A DNA stretch of 64,000 bases from Adineta vaga (taxonomy: Eukaryota; Rotifera), in NCBI GenBank assembly GCA_021613535.1, contig CP075492.1, positions 10,788,001-10,852,000 on the forward strand, read 5' to 3'. Below the pieces are notes generated by a model. It saw only the letters and a list, made by a program, of their open reading frames with translations. It had not been told where the DNA came from and did no database searches. Of this stretch, positions 1-13,304 are shown piece by piece (the stretch's first letter is position 1; each line of letters opens with the position of its first letter). The translations under genes and the position numbers were made by a program.

Positions 1-225
1 CAACAATTCGTGGTTGACATTCACGAATATCATTCTAAGAAATTGAAACACATTATTCGATAGAATACAAAAACAAAAAGCTGTTTTTTCTATTACTTTT
101 TGAGCAGCAGCAAGTACTTTATTTAGAAAACAAAGCCATTCATAGATGAATACAGGTCGTTTATTTTCAGGCAAACTTTTAAGTGCTTCTTCATTTAAAA
201 TTAAACTTTGAGCAAGTTCAAGCAT
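1..225 (-). CDS. HEATR5: HEATR5-like HEAT-repeat protein, N-terminal fragment (cut by window edge)
   Basis: The first two coding exons are present: 225-97 (43 codons, ATG at 223-225) and 34-1. A 62-nt GT-AG intron lies between them in phase 0. The protein begins [15 protein letters not shown] and continues [17 protein letters not shown], then [11 protein letters not shown]. This closely follows the conserved start of human HEATR5B as I recall it (LLNEEAL, KRPVFIFEWLRFLDKVL). HEATR5 proteins are very large HEAT-repeat scaffolds that bind the aftiphilin/gamma-synergin and AP-1 machinery in endosome-to-Golgi traffic. The rest of the gene lies to the left of the window. The ATG was chosen because the family starts there. 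Family call is firm; A versus B subtype cannot be decided from this fragment. Confidence 0.85.
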   Translation of the reverse strand, partial: MLELAQSLILNEEALKSLPENKRPVFIYEWLCFLNKVLAAAQKVIEKTAFCFCILSNNVFQFLRMIFVNVNHELL

Positions 226-1434
226 CGATCTAGAAACGAAATTAAGTTGTCACTATGATCAGAATAGACAAATGAGATTATCGAACATCTTCTTTTCTCA
301 CTCGATGGATAGTTTAGCAGAATGGAAGAAAAAAGATGCTTTGAGAGATGTGACAACAGTCTCAATAAATACTCATCTTCTTAGAAAAATGTAGACAAAA
401 ATAAATAGCCGAGAAATGGTCTTTTATCGTAACGATTTTTCTTTCCTTCCTTCCGCTATGTTTTTTTTGTTGTATGTATTAGTCAGTTGTGTGAACTGAG
501 CTCTAGCAGATAGGTTTTTCTTTTTTTTTCTTCTCTTTTTTGTTGTTCTACCAATAGGAACAGCCGAACAACCAATAGCAGACGTCGATGAAAACAAATG
601 AATACTAACGTCATCTTTTCAATATCATGAAGACAAGTGTATATTCTCGTTCTCGTTGTAAAACAAAAATACGTGCACTGTGTAGAAACAACGGCGCAAA
701 TTACAGCGTGATATCGTTCGATTGATGGGTTAATAATGATATTTTCAAGCTCAGATCATTATATTAATGATCAATTATGTTCAACTTAAGTAAATGTATC
801 GAATTGATCAAAACAAAACTGAAACTACAACATGTGTCGAGTGTTTTATTTATAGGAAACTAATCATATGGTGATAATTTCTTTGTCTATTGATAATGAT
901 TTGTATAGAATTAGAACGATATTCATCTGAGATACTTTCTCCAACTTAGAGAATCAGTAGAACAATCGATAGATATAGATTGAATACAGATAGTGTAACT
1001 TTAAAGTATCTGAAGAAAAGAAAATTCTGTTCATGTCATTTCTATGATGCATTCTTTGGATAATTACAACCATTTTTTATGATTTATTTGTGCATAGATA
1101 TGCGTGTGTCAAACATATTGTCATAAATATCTTCTATCTGTATACTTTGCAATTTTCTTAAGGAAAAAAGAACGTCTTATTTTACATATATAATAATCAA
1201 TAGCTCTATATATAGTATAAGACGTAAATGCTATCATTTTTCTTCTTCGACAAGAAAAAATGTTTATCATTGCTTCTTTCATCTTCAGTTTCGTTTGACA
1301 TACGGTGAAAGAAATCTGATCCATCATTTCATGAAACCTAGAATGAGTTAGTCTATATGTTGTACCGTATTAATCGAGAGATAATACTGAACTTTTGATT
1401 TCATTTATTTTGACGCGAAAGAAAAAACACTTGA
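226..1434. other. intergenic: HEATR5 5' flank to TRPV 3' end
   Basis: This stretch is AT-rich with no coding exon I can support. It should hold the HEATR5 promoter and 5' UTR at its left end and the TRPV 3' UTR at its right end. A polypyrimidine-rich block lies at 435-545. No tRNA-like or repeat structure stands out. Confidence 0.6.
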
Positions 1435-4400
1435 TTAAATAAGGGCAGCAGTATCAAATGAACTGAAACTATCTGGTAGTTGATGATTTCGAAATATTTC
1501 TTGTTTATTTCTGACTGTTACTGCTCCGTGTAATGATGAACTATGTTGAGAAATGGCTGCAATAGATTTCGTTTTTGAATGAATAGAAACACTTTCTGGT
1601 TCTAAATGTCGTTGTAATTGTTCATAATAGAGTGTTCGCATATTTTCAATACTAGCTCGTTCATCTGCCTAGAAAATAAAATAAAGAGAAATAGTTTTTC
1701 ACTTAAATACTACAGATTTCTTACTGTTTGAATAAGTCGTGTGACTAGAACACGTGAACTATCTGTCATTTTTCTTGAATAATTTGATTGTTGAGCTAAA
1801 CGTTCTTTTCGAGAAACGGATTGTTCAACAATTAACATGATTTTTGCCCATTGTCGTAACCATTCTTTTTTACGTTCATTCACCATCGCATATGTGTTAC
1901 CCATCACTAAATAAAACTTAATGTATCAAAACGAAATAAATATAGATGCTGTAGCATACTAGCGATCAACATATTCACCAGAAGTACAGCTGCCATAATG
2001 ATATAAGTAACAAACCATATCTGAAAGAGATTATCTGTCACATATGTACAAAAAAATTGACGAATAGACTTACTTTTCCAATGATTCGAATTCCAACAAT
2101 TGGATGTCGATTTAAATTTTCATAGGCATCCGTTACTTGTTGAAGTGTAACACAAAACATATGAAAAAAAGTTTCAATTACTGTTGCAAACTCATTTTCA
2201 CAAGCTGTTCGAACGAATAAAACATGAAGTGCTTGCGTAAAACCAAACATAAAGACAAGAAAAATTAAACAAAATCGTAATAGATCACCACGAATCATTG
2301 TATATATCATGACAACAAATGGACCGGTTGTTCGAAAACCACTTAAATACAAAGAAAAGGAAATAATTATCCATCATTATTAGAAGAAGAAAATTATCGA
2401 GCTATTTACCGACAAAAAAAGAAGAAATAAGGTGCACGTGTTAATGTTGCAAATACACAAAGAATGTCATCTGCTGCAAGTGAACAAGTAAATCGAGCTG
2501 GTAACATTGCAATTGTTAATATACATGAGAAAAGAAATAAAATTCGCGATGGATCGTTTACATAAATAAATGCATCGAGTTGAAAATTTTGATAAGAAAA
2601 TTCTTGAATTGTCATTAATAGATAAATTATTGCACCGAGTACACTTAAGCCATCACACAGATTAAGCATCTAAAAGTAAATGTCTTGAAAATTATTTGAT
2701 TTTTCTAATAAGTTTTTTTTGCTTTACTAGAGCCATGGGTTCAAAGATCCCTCTAATGTTGTTGGTATGGTCGGTATCTTTAACAAACGTACTATTTAGA
2801 ATTGTGTTGTTTTCATTATTAACAATTGGTTTATGCCATAAGAAGTTCGTATAATGACATTGACATTCACTTTTATTCGATATCACTGATTTGTACGTAT
2901 TTTCACTTTTATCAAGTTCAACTTTGTCCAAACATGCATCGGGAAGATGATAATATCCACGAAGAAGTAATCCAAGCAAGCATATACTAAAATAGAGTGT
3001 AAACATAGCCATACGTTGAAAGAATCTATAGAAAGAAAAACGTCATTAACGATGAAATGATGCAGAGAAAAAATGACTTGAATTTGATAAATGTACGCCA
3101 TTTTTCATTTAGTAGTTGAACTATTAAACCATCCATCATATCCAAATGACCAGCAGATTCCTAAAAAATTGACTCAATAGGTTTTCCTACTTCTACAATT
3201 TCTCTTACTCCTCGAACAATAATATTCAATGCACTTGTATCACTTAACGAGCCATCTTTTCCAATAGTATCAATATCAGCTAATGGATAACCAGCACATG
3301 TAACATTACCATATTGCCAATAAATCGTACGAATTTTTTGTAAGATATGATCGAACATCTAATGAAGATCCTTTTTCGTATTCAATTTAAATCGATATCC
3401 GATAAATTCTTACTTCTTTCCGTGCTTTCACTGCTGCAAGTGTCAATGGTGTTAAACCTTGTCGATTTTTTATATCTAATGATGCACCTAATTCATACAA
3501 TAGATCTACCATACTCTATAGAAATGAATTTAGAATGCTATAGAGAAAAGAAAGTTGAAACAAACAATTCGATTATAAATGACACACATATGTAGAGCAG
3601 TATTTCCATTTGAATCTTGACAATTTGTATCTGCACCTTTGGCAACTAATAATCTTACTGATTCTTCTTGTTGTAAAACAGCAGCAAATGAAAGTGCATA
3701 TTCACCAAAATAACAATAACCATCATAATTTGTGGCAACACTGACTTCTGGACATTCTTTTGTAACATTATCCACTCTAAAAATGAAAACTTTCGAAACA
3801 TCAACAAAACGAACTCTTTCGATTCTCCTACCGACTGGATTTTTGATCTTCTGGACAAAAGAATTTTCCACAACATCGTTGTGTAAAATCAACACCAGCA
3901 TCAAGAAGAAATTTCACTGTCGCTGGCTCTTCATTAACAATAGCAATATGAAGAACATTTTCACCTGAAAATTTCAGATAAAAAGAGGTTGACTCACAAT
4001 AGAAAAAGAATCTTATTTACCGTAATATTCATCAGCCATATATAGATCATCAATAAGTCTTGGATAATATCGAAGAAGTCGTTTAGCTAAAGCTGAATGA
4101 ACAGGACTTGAAGAGAGAAAACAAATATGAAGTATATGTTCTCCAACACCACCACGTAAATCCAAATCCCAACAAACATGTTTGGTATCTTCGCCTAGAT
4201 TATTTTCAAAAGAAAAATTGAAATCTATTCACTTTCTTTCTGTTACCATTGATTTGTTCTTCTTCAGCAATTTTAGCTGGTGTAACAATATTTTTCAATT
4301 TATTAAATGTATTATTTCGTCGTCGGACAATTTCACTAATCTTTATCTGAAAAATGAAGTTCATTTCAATTAAAACAATGACACTTGTTAATAATCTTAT

Positions 4401-4693
4401 TATTTACCGGTTTTCCTTCACCATCATTATAGAGAAATTTCGGCATATGCTCTCGTATAAGTGCATCGATATGTGTATAATCTTTTGTTCGATTGGCTAG
4501 GCGCATAACATCGATAAGTTCTCCACCTCCCTAAAATAAAAACTCTTCGCTCTTAGAAAAAAAAAGAAAGCAAACGCTTGATTAAATTTTAATTTACTTT
4601 AAGATCAACGAATCGATATAGTTCTGGACCTTGACCATCGGAATTGATTTGAGCTTTTACCCCCGAGGATACTTCTGATGTTGTATTACCCAT
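1435..4693 (-). CDS. TRPV-family cation channel (OSM-9/OCR, Nanchung/Inactive type)
   Basis: Fifteen exons join in frame to 824 residues: 4693-4598, 4530-4408, 4346-4247, 4194-4021, 3964-3832, 3776-3566, 3515-3414, 3358-3209, 3160-3078, 3025-2728, 2669-2410, 2341-2074, 2020-1960, 1906-1725, 1668-1435. Residues about 110-330 form an ankyrin block ([28 protein letters not shown]). Six membrane segments follow, with [15 protein letters not shown] at S4-S5, a pore loop near residues 630-655 and S6 ending NMLIAMMGNTYA. The S1-S2 extracellular loop is long and has several N-x-S/T sites. The protein starts MGN, a possible N-myristoylation signal. Invertebrate TRPVs are calcium-permeable sensory channels in ciliated neurons. 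The pore motif LQQVTDAY lacks the glycine/acidic pair I expect. The assignment is strong; the orthology group within invertebrate TRPVs is not settled. Confidence 0.9.
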
Positions 4694-5232
4694 ATTATTC
4701 TTGAGAAGAATAGACTGATGTCGATTGTGATTGAGCCGGAATATTCAATTGAATGTTTACCAATGTTGACGGAAAAAAACTGAGAAAAAGAAAAGAAATG
4801 ACAAGGAAAAGTATTGCTTATTTGCCCGTAATTGGAATAAGTGACGAAGACGTGTGAAAGTTTAATATAAAGAAGCAGAAGACGATGGAGAAAAAAACCT
4901 TTTTTACTTGTCACCTAAAAGGGTTAAAAAAAGAACAAACCAACGATCGATTAGAATTACATATTAAAGTTTGATCATAGACTCTTTCGTTTTTCTCTTT
5001 ACTTGTTCATTGATGAACTCTTGATTTTTATATTTGACTTTCTCTCTTCATTCATTATGTCAATTCATAAGTGCTTCTTCATCACTTGCCAGTTTAATTT
5101 ATAGACAAATGATTTCAATCGAAATTTTCTTATTAATTAAAAAATAAAAATACTGACAACACAAATTTGACAACAAAGAAAAGGAGAAGAAAAAAAATTG
5201 AAGAGGAAGAAGAAGAAGAATCGGAATGTAGA
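4694..5232. other. intergenic: TRPV 5' flank
   Basis: The TRPV promoter/5' UTR and the 3' UTR of the next minus-strand gene lie here. It is AT-rich, with a purine-rich tract at 5179-5220 (GAA/GAAGAA repeats). No coding exon is supported. Confidence 0.6.
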
Positions 5233-7874
5233 TTATGAACCGTTAGTTTGACTGGAGTATTTATACTAAAATAAAGAAAAGTAAAGAAAAAATGATCTAT
5301 TATAAGAAGAAGAAAAAAAGAAACAAACCATTTGCTCTTGTAACAATTTTATTGTTTGTTTATCTTGTTCTCTTTCTTTACGTAATAGAATTAATTCCTA
5401 AAAGATAAACAATATGATTCTTTTAAATAAATTCTCTTTATGTTTTCGTCTCATACTTTTGCTAAATCCTCGTAGGAAGAATTTTCATCAATAGAATTTG
5501 TTCGAATGTTACTACTTTCACCACCCATTCCACTCATTGACTGATGTCTAGAACTAATCATTGAATCATGAAATGAACCAATCATCGAATCCTAAAAGAA
5601 TCGTAAATGAATAGTAATGCTATTCTAAGGAACCAGATGTTCTTACGGTCATATTTGCACCATCGGAATGTTTTAATAATCGATCGAGTTGATGTAAAAT
5701 TGTTTTTACAACCATAACATCTTTCATTACTTGTCGATAGGATTCAATATCCATTGTTATTTGTTCGGCATCTTCACGTGGTGGTAAAGCAGTCGAAGGT
5801 GGTTTTAATGAAATTGATCGTGTTAAACTTTTGTTTTTTAAAGATAAACAAAACGAGTTAAATTGCAGAAAAATATGGAATTATGTATCTTACCGATGAT
5901 GATCATAATCAAAAACATTGTCCATTCGATAACTCAATCGAGTTAATTCATCAAGAGATTCTCGAACATTATTTGGAGAACGAGGATCTTTTGAATTTGA
6001 TTGCATTGGTGTTGCATTTACTTTTGTTATTGATGGTGATTTTTTATTCATTTCCAAAGATAATGAATTTGATGAACATGAATCTGTTCGATTCCTGAAG
6101 AAAAGAAAACTTATTTATAAAGATTTGTATTCGAATCGAAATTGAATTCTCTTACGTTTTACTAATGGAATCTAAAGTAAGTGTATCATCATAATCACAA
6201 ATTAAATCCTCTGATTTTAAACTACAATTATCATCATCTAATAATCCTTCTTGATTGAGAACATTCGATAGGGCTGATGATGAAGATAAGGTACTAGGAG
6301 TGCGATGTCGATATCGAGTGGTGTGAGAACGTTGTGCAGATGTTGGACGATTGGTCGGTGATTCTGTGCTCGCATAGGCAGAATCACCTTGATGAACTGA
6401 ATCCGTCGTTATATCATCATTCTAATATGAAGAAAAAACAGGATGACATGTAAAAATAAATATAAAATGAAGTTATTCTTACTTGACTTTCAATTGGAAA
6501 ACTTGCAGTATGTTCATCTGCAGATGAATTTTCATTTTTTTCTTCTTCGATTACAGTTGGTTCAATGGGTGATGATTTTATAGCATTGGTTATAGGAATA
6601 CGTCGAGTAAAGAAATTCATACGTTTTGGAGCTTTATATCGATCACGAGTTGCATTGACATCTATTTTTGATGGTAGTGCAGATGGAATCGAGGAAGAGG
6701 AATTTGAAGGTCGTGAAGATGTATTTATACGTTGACGATCAGCTGTTGCTGTTGTCGTCGATGATGGTGCATCTTTATACACACGAGGTGAAGATGATGG
6801 TGCTACTTTCGACTTCGATGCAATAGTTGTATGTAATCGTGATGATGACGTTTGAGTTTTTGTTATATGTGGTTTAGGTGTGGAATTTGCACTATTCGTT
6901 GATGACGGACTAATAGAACGACTACGAGCTTGAAGAATGGCTGCTTGTGCTTGTTGTAAGCCTGATGCTGTTGGTCGAGGTATAAAACCAAGACGTGGTT
7001 GAGCAGTAGGTTGAGAAGGTGATGGAAGCGAAGAACGATTCGATATAGACATTGGTCGAGTAGTACCTATAAAATATGAATAAAAACAATAATTACAAGA
7101 AAATAATAGTAATCAAGAGGATAAAGAGGTATTGATTCGTAAACATTCACATTTAGTCTTGTTTTTTTTCTACTCGCTGCCATTATTGTATGAGGATGCA
7201 AGAAGAAAAAACTAGTATAGAACAGGAAGAAAAAGAAAAAAAGAAAAAGAAAAAGCTCGTGGCCGTCGATGACAAGAAGGAGACTCAATTTTTTCTTTTT
7301 TGTTTAGTGAGTGAGTCATCGACTAGCACTAACTAGCTAACTCACTCTATCTAGCCCAAAGACATTCATTTCTTTCCTTTTCCTTTTCATTGTTCAACAC
7401 CAATGACTCTTACTATTATCCACAGATGAAAGAAACATATAATTGTCAGAATTTACCTGTAGTAGTAACATTTTTTGGTCTCAATGATGCTGTTGTCGAA
7501 GATGGTTGATAAACAGGTAGTCGAGTTTTAGGAACGGGAATTCGTGGTTGAGGGTGTGATGTCGAAGATGATGATGATGACATCCAACTATTTCGCTTTG
7601 AATTATTGTTATTATTTGAATTCGATGAATAGAGTTGTATTAAACTGTTTGTATCAGTTTTATAAACAATAGGTTCTAGAAAATGTGATGATTGAATATC
7701 CAAATTTGTAAATAAAGATTGTGGACGTTGAGATTGTTGTTTTGAAAGTATACTTAATGGTGAAAATGATACTTGTTTATTATCAAGGACAGGCGAATTC
7801 TTTGCTAGTGTTCGTTTATGCAGTTGTCGATGATGCTTCTTGCGATGTCTTACGCTGGATGTGCAAGCACCCAT
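5233..7874 (-). CDS. serine-rich protein with C-terminal coiled coil (possible CCSER/FAM190 relative)
   Basis: Eight exons join to 628 residues: 7874-7457, 7066-6483, 6421-6156, 6094-5894, 5827-5647, 5591-5457, 5397-5329, 5265-5233. The start MGACTSS has a glycine at position 2 and a nearby cysteine, a plausible myristoyl/palmitoyl anchor. Residues 50-450 are low-complexity Ser/Thr/Pro-rich and probably disordered. The C-terminal third has helical segments (ESYRQVMKDVMVVKTILHQL; LILLRKEREQDKQTIKLLQE) likely to form a coiled coil. The architecture resembles CCSER proteins, but the match is compositional and weak. Every junction keeps frame, so the gene model is better supported than the family. 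Function unknown. Confidence 0.7.
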
Positions 7875-10800
7875 CGTCGAACTATATACAATAAATACAA
7901 GAGAAGAGAAAAAAAGGATACAACTAGAGAAACAGATAAAAAGAAAAGCAAGATAATATTAGCAATCGTTGTATTAATTGCTAAAAAATGTGTTTCTTTT
8001 TCTTGGTCCTTAATCAATGTTATACATACATCTTACTTGAACTTCGATTTCCTTTCTAACAAATCAACCTTCCTATGTTAATCGGGCATGTTCAAATCTC
8101 TCGAATGTTCAATGAAAAAAAAATACATACATATATATGTTACTTACATATATATTATATATAAACAGAAATCTATATTTGTATACGAAACAAATGACGA
8201 TCGCGTGATAGAAAAAAAGAAACAACGAGTAGTTACCTCAATTCCCTCATCGCTTAGCTTCACCTAATTGAAAATCGTTTATGTCAACAAGAAAAAAAAA
8301 TTGCATTTCAAATACGAAGCGCGAGATGTAACAAATTTAGTACATCAAATATATATATACATATAATCTATCACACATTTCGATTTTTGTATTTTAAAGT
8401 AACACTTATTAAATCAACAATAGCAGCAAGAAATAAATTGATACCTTGAATTTGACTATATCAAACATGTTGTTGTTATTTATCGTCGTAGAAAAATTAT
8501 CTGTTCGAAGGTAAAGATTGAATATAGTTATACATAACCAAAGATATGTCGTACGTACATTGATATGTTAACGATGAAAATTGAAACAAAGTTAAATGTT
8601 TAAAATAAAAATGTCGTCAAGTCGTCGAAATGATAAACAAAATAAAAGCGAAATGATACTATTCTAGATAGGTTTTATCTCGTGTCTAAGCCTCTGCGAA
8701 AAAGAACGAAGGAAAAAAAAGAAATAGTGAATAACAAAACAAAAACTATCATCGCAATGTGACTCAAAATAAACGAAGAGAAATGAAAACATGATTGCTT
8801 AATTATACTTCAAGATTATAACGATCGATATAATGAATGCATTGCAATTTACTAATAATTGACTGATGACGTCGATCATTTAGTTACTCAATGTATCCTT
8901 AAGAAAAAAATATTGTCCTATATGCAATGATTAACAGATATTTTTTTTGTTAAAAAAAATATGGTTCCTTCGGAGATGGATTGCACCAGCTGGTGTTTTA
9001 TGAGAAGAAATATATAGTTAGCCTTGTATTTCTATGTAAATGAACCATGAAATGAGTTTTAAAATGTAGAAATAAATAAAAGAAAAAAGAGAAAAAATAT
9101 CAGGAAAAGTCAAGATTAAATCAGATTTATCTGATGATACACCTACCTATTTCGAGTTTTTTTTAATTTAAGATGAATTTATATATTTTAACTAGAAGTT
9201 CATTGGATTAAAGATGAACAAGTGATTTGTATATTTCGATCAAATAGAAAATGTTCATTGAAACGATATCAAGATCAAAGAGCGATTTATATCAAATAAT
9301 GAGAATGTGTCAAGATATCTGTCTGTGTTTGTACAAAATATTCTTGACGTTGAATATTTTGTCTGCGAATCGAAGAGATAATAGAAATATTAATAGTAAG
9401 GAAGAGAGAAGGAAAGTACAACAAATAATGAGTTATTAATTGTAATAATAATATGAACTATCGAGGTGATATTATGACGCGAGGGCAGACGAAATGAAGG
9501 AGTGTTCGAGTGTTTGAGTGAATATATAGTTGTATGTTTGTACGTACGTGTGTATATATACACAGAGGGAGAGAGAGAGAGAAGCAATCGGTCTAACAAA
9601 ATGCGAGATATAGTGATGAAAAGGAGAAGAAAAGAAAAGGGTTGAGTATTTTGATGGTGTATATGTGAAAGTAATTAAACATGAAAACGGCAAAAAGTAA
9701 GTGTAAAATGATGGACAAAGGTCGTATATAAAGACGTGTGTGTATATCAAATGAGACAAACAAGAGTTTATCTGATGTCGAAATGTATGAAACCTCGTAA
9801 AGCTTTTATTTGTCGATAATCAGTGTAAAAAATCGTTTTTATTTAAGAGTGAGAGTAAACGAGAAAAGGGATGCAATGATACAGAAAAAAATTTGATTTC
9901 AAGGTTTAAAATTTTGCTTCACTTCTTTCTTCTCTTCGTTGATGTTTGAATTAATTAAGAAGAGGAATAATATCAGAAAAAAAATAAATTTCCTTTACTT
10001 TTCTCTTTATTGCAACGAATATATCAGATCGACATGATATTAAACAATTAGAAATGATTTTTCGACACGTTTTTATCAGATCTATGTACATAAAAATCAA
10101 TTAGATGACACATAGAGTCTGTTTTTTTTAATCATTTATCTATCAGAATATGATGTGTTGACATACCAAAAGTATCCTGATTATCAAGTAAGTATAGAAT
10201 AGAGAATTATCATATTTCGGCGTGAAATTCAAGGGGATATTATGTTTGCTTAATCACTTGCTTTACAACAGACAGAGAATATTGTGAAGGACCTGATATG
10301 TGAACAAAAATTTTCCAATTCAATCGAAAGTAAATGATTTTTTCATTAAAAATCATTGTCACTAAAATACGAAAAATTCTTATTTTTATGTCAATCATGA
10401 TGATCAACTAGGTAATCATATAATAACTAGGTGCAAACGATTTACTCTTCATATATTGTATTTAGTGTCAGATCAATTCGATTGAATCGGAATGTTGATA
10501 ATAAAGATTGTCTCTTAAAGTTTAATTATATGAAATGAAGCCTAATAAAAACAATTGTTTATAAATTGATAGACACTAACGAATTATATTTATAAAATAC
10601 TTTAATAATCTGACGTAACATGTGAATCGTAGACGGTGGTTAGATACGGTATATTTGTATAATTTTGTAGACATATACCATGCAATACCTACATTTAATC
10701 ATAATATGCACATCATATCGAACTATCGTTTTCCGTAATTGATTCAAAAACAGTCATTCATATGCCATGGCTGTTGTAAAAAAATAATGAAATGTCGATT

Positions 10801-11227
10801 CACTTTAGAATCTATTATGAATCGAACATAGTATTATTGATGAAGAGATTGCAATAGAGAGAGAGAGGACTGTCCTAATTGATAAAATGTTCTTCGTCAT
10901 ATTATTGATTTTTGTTCTGTTTTCGTTTCATGTTCGAATTGTGCATATACATACTTTTGTATGATTTGAATGAGATTAGAAATCATATTATCAATGACAC
11001 GCAATATCATCTCTAATTCATCACGTATGATTTTCAAAGAAGAAAAATCTTTTCAAATTTAATTTATACACGAATGTTTAGTTCATAGCCGACACAGAAG
11101 ATAGATAATCATATTTCTGAATTTTTTCATATAATACTATAAATAAAATTAGTTTTATTTAACAAAAATTTTTCTAATATATCAAAAGACAATGGACGGA
11201 TTACAAAATGATTCAATCAAGCATGTA
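7875..11227. other. long gene-free interval
   Basis: This 3.35-kb AT-rich stretch separates two minus-strand genes. No conserved exon, tRNA or rRNA could be found. Short open frames near 9251-9759 are low in complexity and lack family resemblance. Local features are AT-rich runs near 8120-8165 and 8350-8365, and a (GA)n run at 9567-9583. It probably holds the promoter of the 7874 gene and the 3' UTR of IRAK1BP1. Confidence 0.55.
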
Positions 11228-12052
11228 TTATTTGGTTTTCTCTTCTTTTCTATGTTGTCGTTCTTTAGCTTTTAATTCAAATGTAACATTGACTGTTACA
11301 TGAATAGTTATTGTTTTTGCATCAAGTAAATTTTGAAAGGATGCTGTTTGACCTGGAGCAGACAGTGTTCCTTCACGTTCTTGATAACTTTCTTCAACAA
11401 TATGCACAGCTTTTGCAACATGAAGACCAACTGTTCGAGCGACATCTTCAGCAGTATGTTTAGCATTACGTACTGCTTGAACACTGGCTTGACGTCTATT
11501 AAGGAAAGAGAAAAGAGAATTATATGATTATTTGAAAACTTCAATACTTTACTTGATATTTTCTAAACGAAGTGTCGAATGAAAAAATACAGGATCAAGA
11601 ACTCGTACAATCGGTGCATCGAGTTTTTCAACTAATTGATTCTGACATTGTTGAAAACGTTGAATTTCAATAAATATTGCGCTTATTTCAGCAGTAACTT
11701 CATACATTGTATCACGACGTGTAATAGATTGAACTAAAGATTTATCTTGTTCTTTAACACCATAATTTCGAAATGTTTGTTCAATATATTTCAATCGACG
11801 TGTAACACTTGTTTTAGCTTCATTGACACTCGATTTTGTACTTGTTATAATAACAATTAATTTAATTCGATCAGGTGGAAGAGAAAATTCTCCCATACCT
11901 GATATAGTTATTTGTCGATGTGAATCAGAATCAGAAAAGATCAATGCACCACGCATTTGTTCATCTGTATAAGCACGACTTTTTGGAACAAGACCAAGAG
12001 ATTTCATCGGTCGATTCGATGTAATATAAGCGAGACTTTCTTCTCGACGCAT
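11228..12052 (-). CDS. IRAK1BP1: IRAK1-binding protein 1 homologue (SIMPL/DUF541 domain)
   Basis: Two exons, 12052-11553 and 11495-11228, join in phase 2 to give 255 residues; the human protein has about 260. The SIMPL domain starts near residue 50 with ITISGMGEFSLPPDRIKLIV and runs through SVNEAKTSVTRRLKYIEQTF. The C-terminal half keeps the RRQASVQAVRNAKHTAEDVA helix typical of the family. In mammals the protein binds IRAK1 and modulates TNF/IL-1 to NF-kB signalling; bacterial relatives are periplasmic and of unclear function. It is divergent from a small membrane protein 416 bp away. Identification rests on domain pattern; the signalling role is inferred from vertebrates. Confidence 0.85.
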
Positions 12053-12198
12053 AATATGTTTTGATTTCTGTATGATAATCTTGAGAGAAAAAAAAGAAGA
12101 GATTTGAATAGATGTATAGAATCAGTTGCTAACGTGAAGAATTCTTTCAGATAGAGGCAATAGCGACAGCAACCGACGATATATGATGCTTTTATGTA

Positions 12199-12220
12199 TG
12201 TGTGTGTGTGTGTGTGTGTG
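12199..12220. repeat. (TG)11 microsatellite
   Basis: Uninterrupted TG dinucleotide run in the shared 5' region between IRAK1BP1 (-) and the small membrane protein (+). Alternating purine-pyrimidine sequence of this kind can adopt Z-DNA. Confidence 0.95.
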
Positions 12221-12468
12221 TTGATAGGAGAAGAAGTTTGACAAACGGTGTAAAAGCAGAGTATAGAAGAAAGAAAAGAAGAAAAAAGAACAGGAATGAG
12301 AATGCGATGCGTTTTTTCCCCTTTTTTTCGTTGGCTAAAGAAAAGATGTTACTGCATCAATATGAAGAACAGCAAGGGTAGAACCACAAGTGAATATAGT
12401 TGACCTTCTAGGAGCAGTTAGTTCAGAAATCAACTCAGTTATCATCTATTTTCAATTTTTATGTTCAA

Positions 12469-12858
12469 ATGGTGAAATATTCGATGATGAAACGCCTTAC
12501 TCAACTGTTAGCTTCTATTCTTTTTATTATTACTGTATTAACTATTTATCTATCTTTTGACTTTCTAATCAATTCAGCAATATCAAATAAAGATATTACA
12601 GATAAACATTTACACAGACATGAAAAGCTTCCAACGACATCATCTGATTTCTTACTGACAAAATTACAGAAATTCAATGGTAATCGTGAATACAAACATG
12701 TTCTTAATCCAGAACGTCGAACACGTAGTACGAAACGAAAATTACAACGTGCCAAAATTCCTCCATTTCATAAAAGTAAAACGGGTGTAAAAATAAATCA
12801 AATCCGAAGAATGACTAAAGATCAACGAAAACATCATTTAACAACAAAAAAACATTGA
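12469..12858 (+). CDS. small basic single-pass membrane or secreted protein
   Basis: A single-exon frame of 129 residues. Residues about 12-34 form a hydrophobic helix (LLASILFIITVLTIYLSF), either an uncleaved signal anchor or a signal peptide. The rest is strongly basic, with clusters such as RRTRSTKRKLQRAK, and ends in TTKKH. The pattern of a short cytoplasmic tail, one anchor and a basic lumenal stem would fit a type II membrane protein. I do not recognise the family. It is divergent from IRAK1BP1. The protein-like composition and hydrophobic segment argue that it is real; its role is unknown. Confidence 0.6.
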   Translation: MVKYSMMKRLTQLLASILFIITVLTIYLSFDFLINSAISNKDITDKHLHRHEKLPTTSSDFLLTKLQKFNGNREYKHVLNPERRTRSTKRKLQRAKIPPFHKSKTGVKINQIRRMTKDQRKHHLTTKKH

Positions 12859-13304
12859 AATTCAATACTTGTATTCTTTTTTTGAAATAGTAAACTCTTG
12901 CATCTAATCTATTCGAATATTTAATTATATGTTCTATAAGAAAATCTTATTGTACAGGTTTTGTTTCAGATAAATTACTATTGATAGATCAAGATTCTTC
13001 AATTGTGTTCGTTTTTACAGAAACAAAACCCTGATTTGATGTCATCGATAATAATATATATATAACAAAAAAAAATAGACTAAAAATATCGTGACCAATT
13101 ACAAAAAGGAAAACACGAAAATGGATGATACGTTGAACATAAACAAGAATGACACACACACACATACAAGTACATATAAGTCTTTTGATAACGTAATTTT
13201 AGTCAGATCACAACAGATACCCGTCACCGTAGTTTTTCAATCATCCTAAACATGAGACTTTCTTTTTGTGCAACATTGGAATAAGATTATTTAAAATAAT
13301 ATTA
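12859..13304. other. convergent 3' ends
   Basis: The 3' UTRs of the small membrane protein (+) and SLC33A1 (-) meet here. It contains a short CA run at 13152-13162. No coding potential seen. Confidence 0.6.

Noticed and set aside
3161-3208. In-frame stop after [10 protein letters not shown] in the TRPV gene
   Set aside because: GTAAGA...TTTTTTAG is a normal 48-nt intron; splicing joins NIIVRG to [11 protein letters not shown] in frame.
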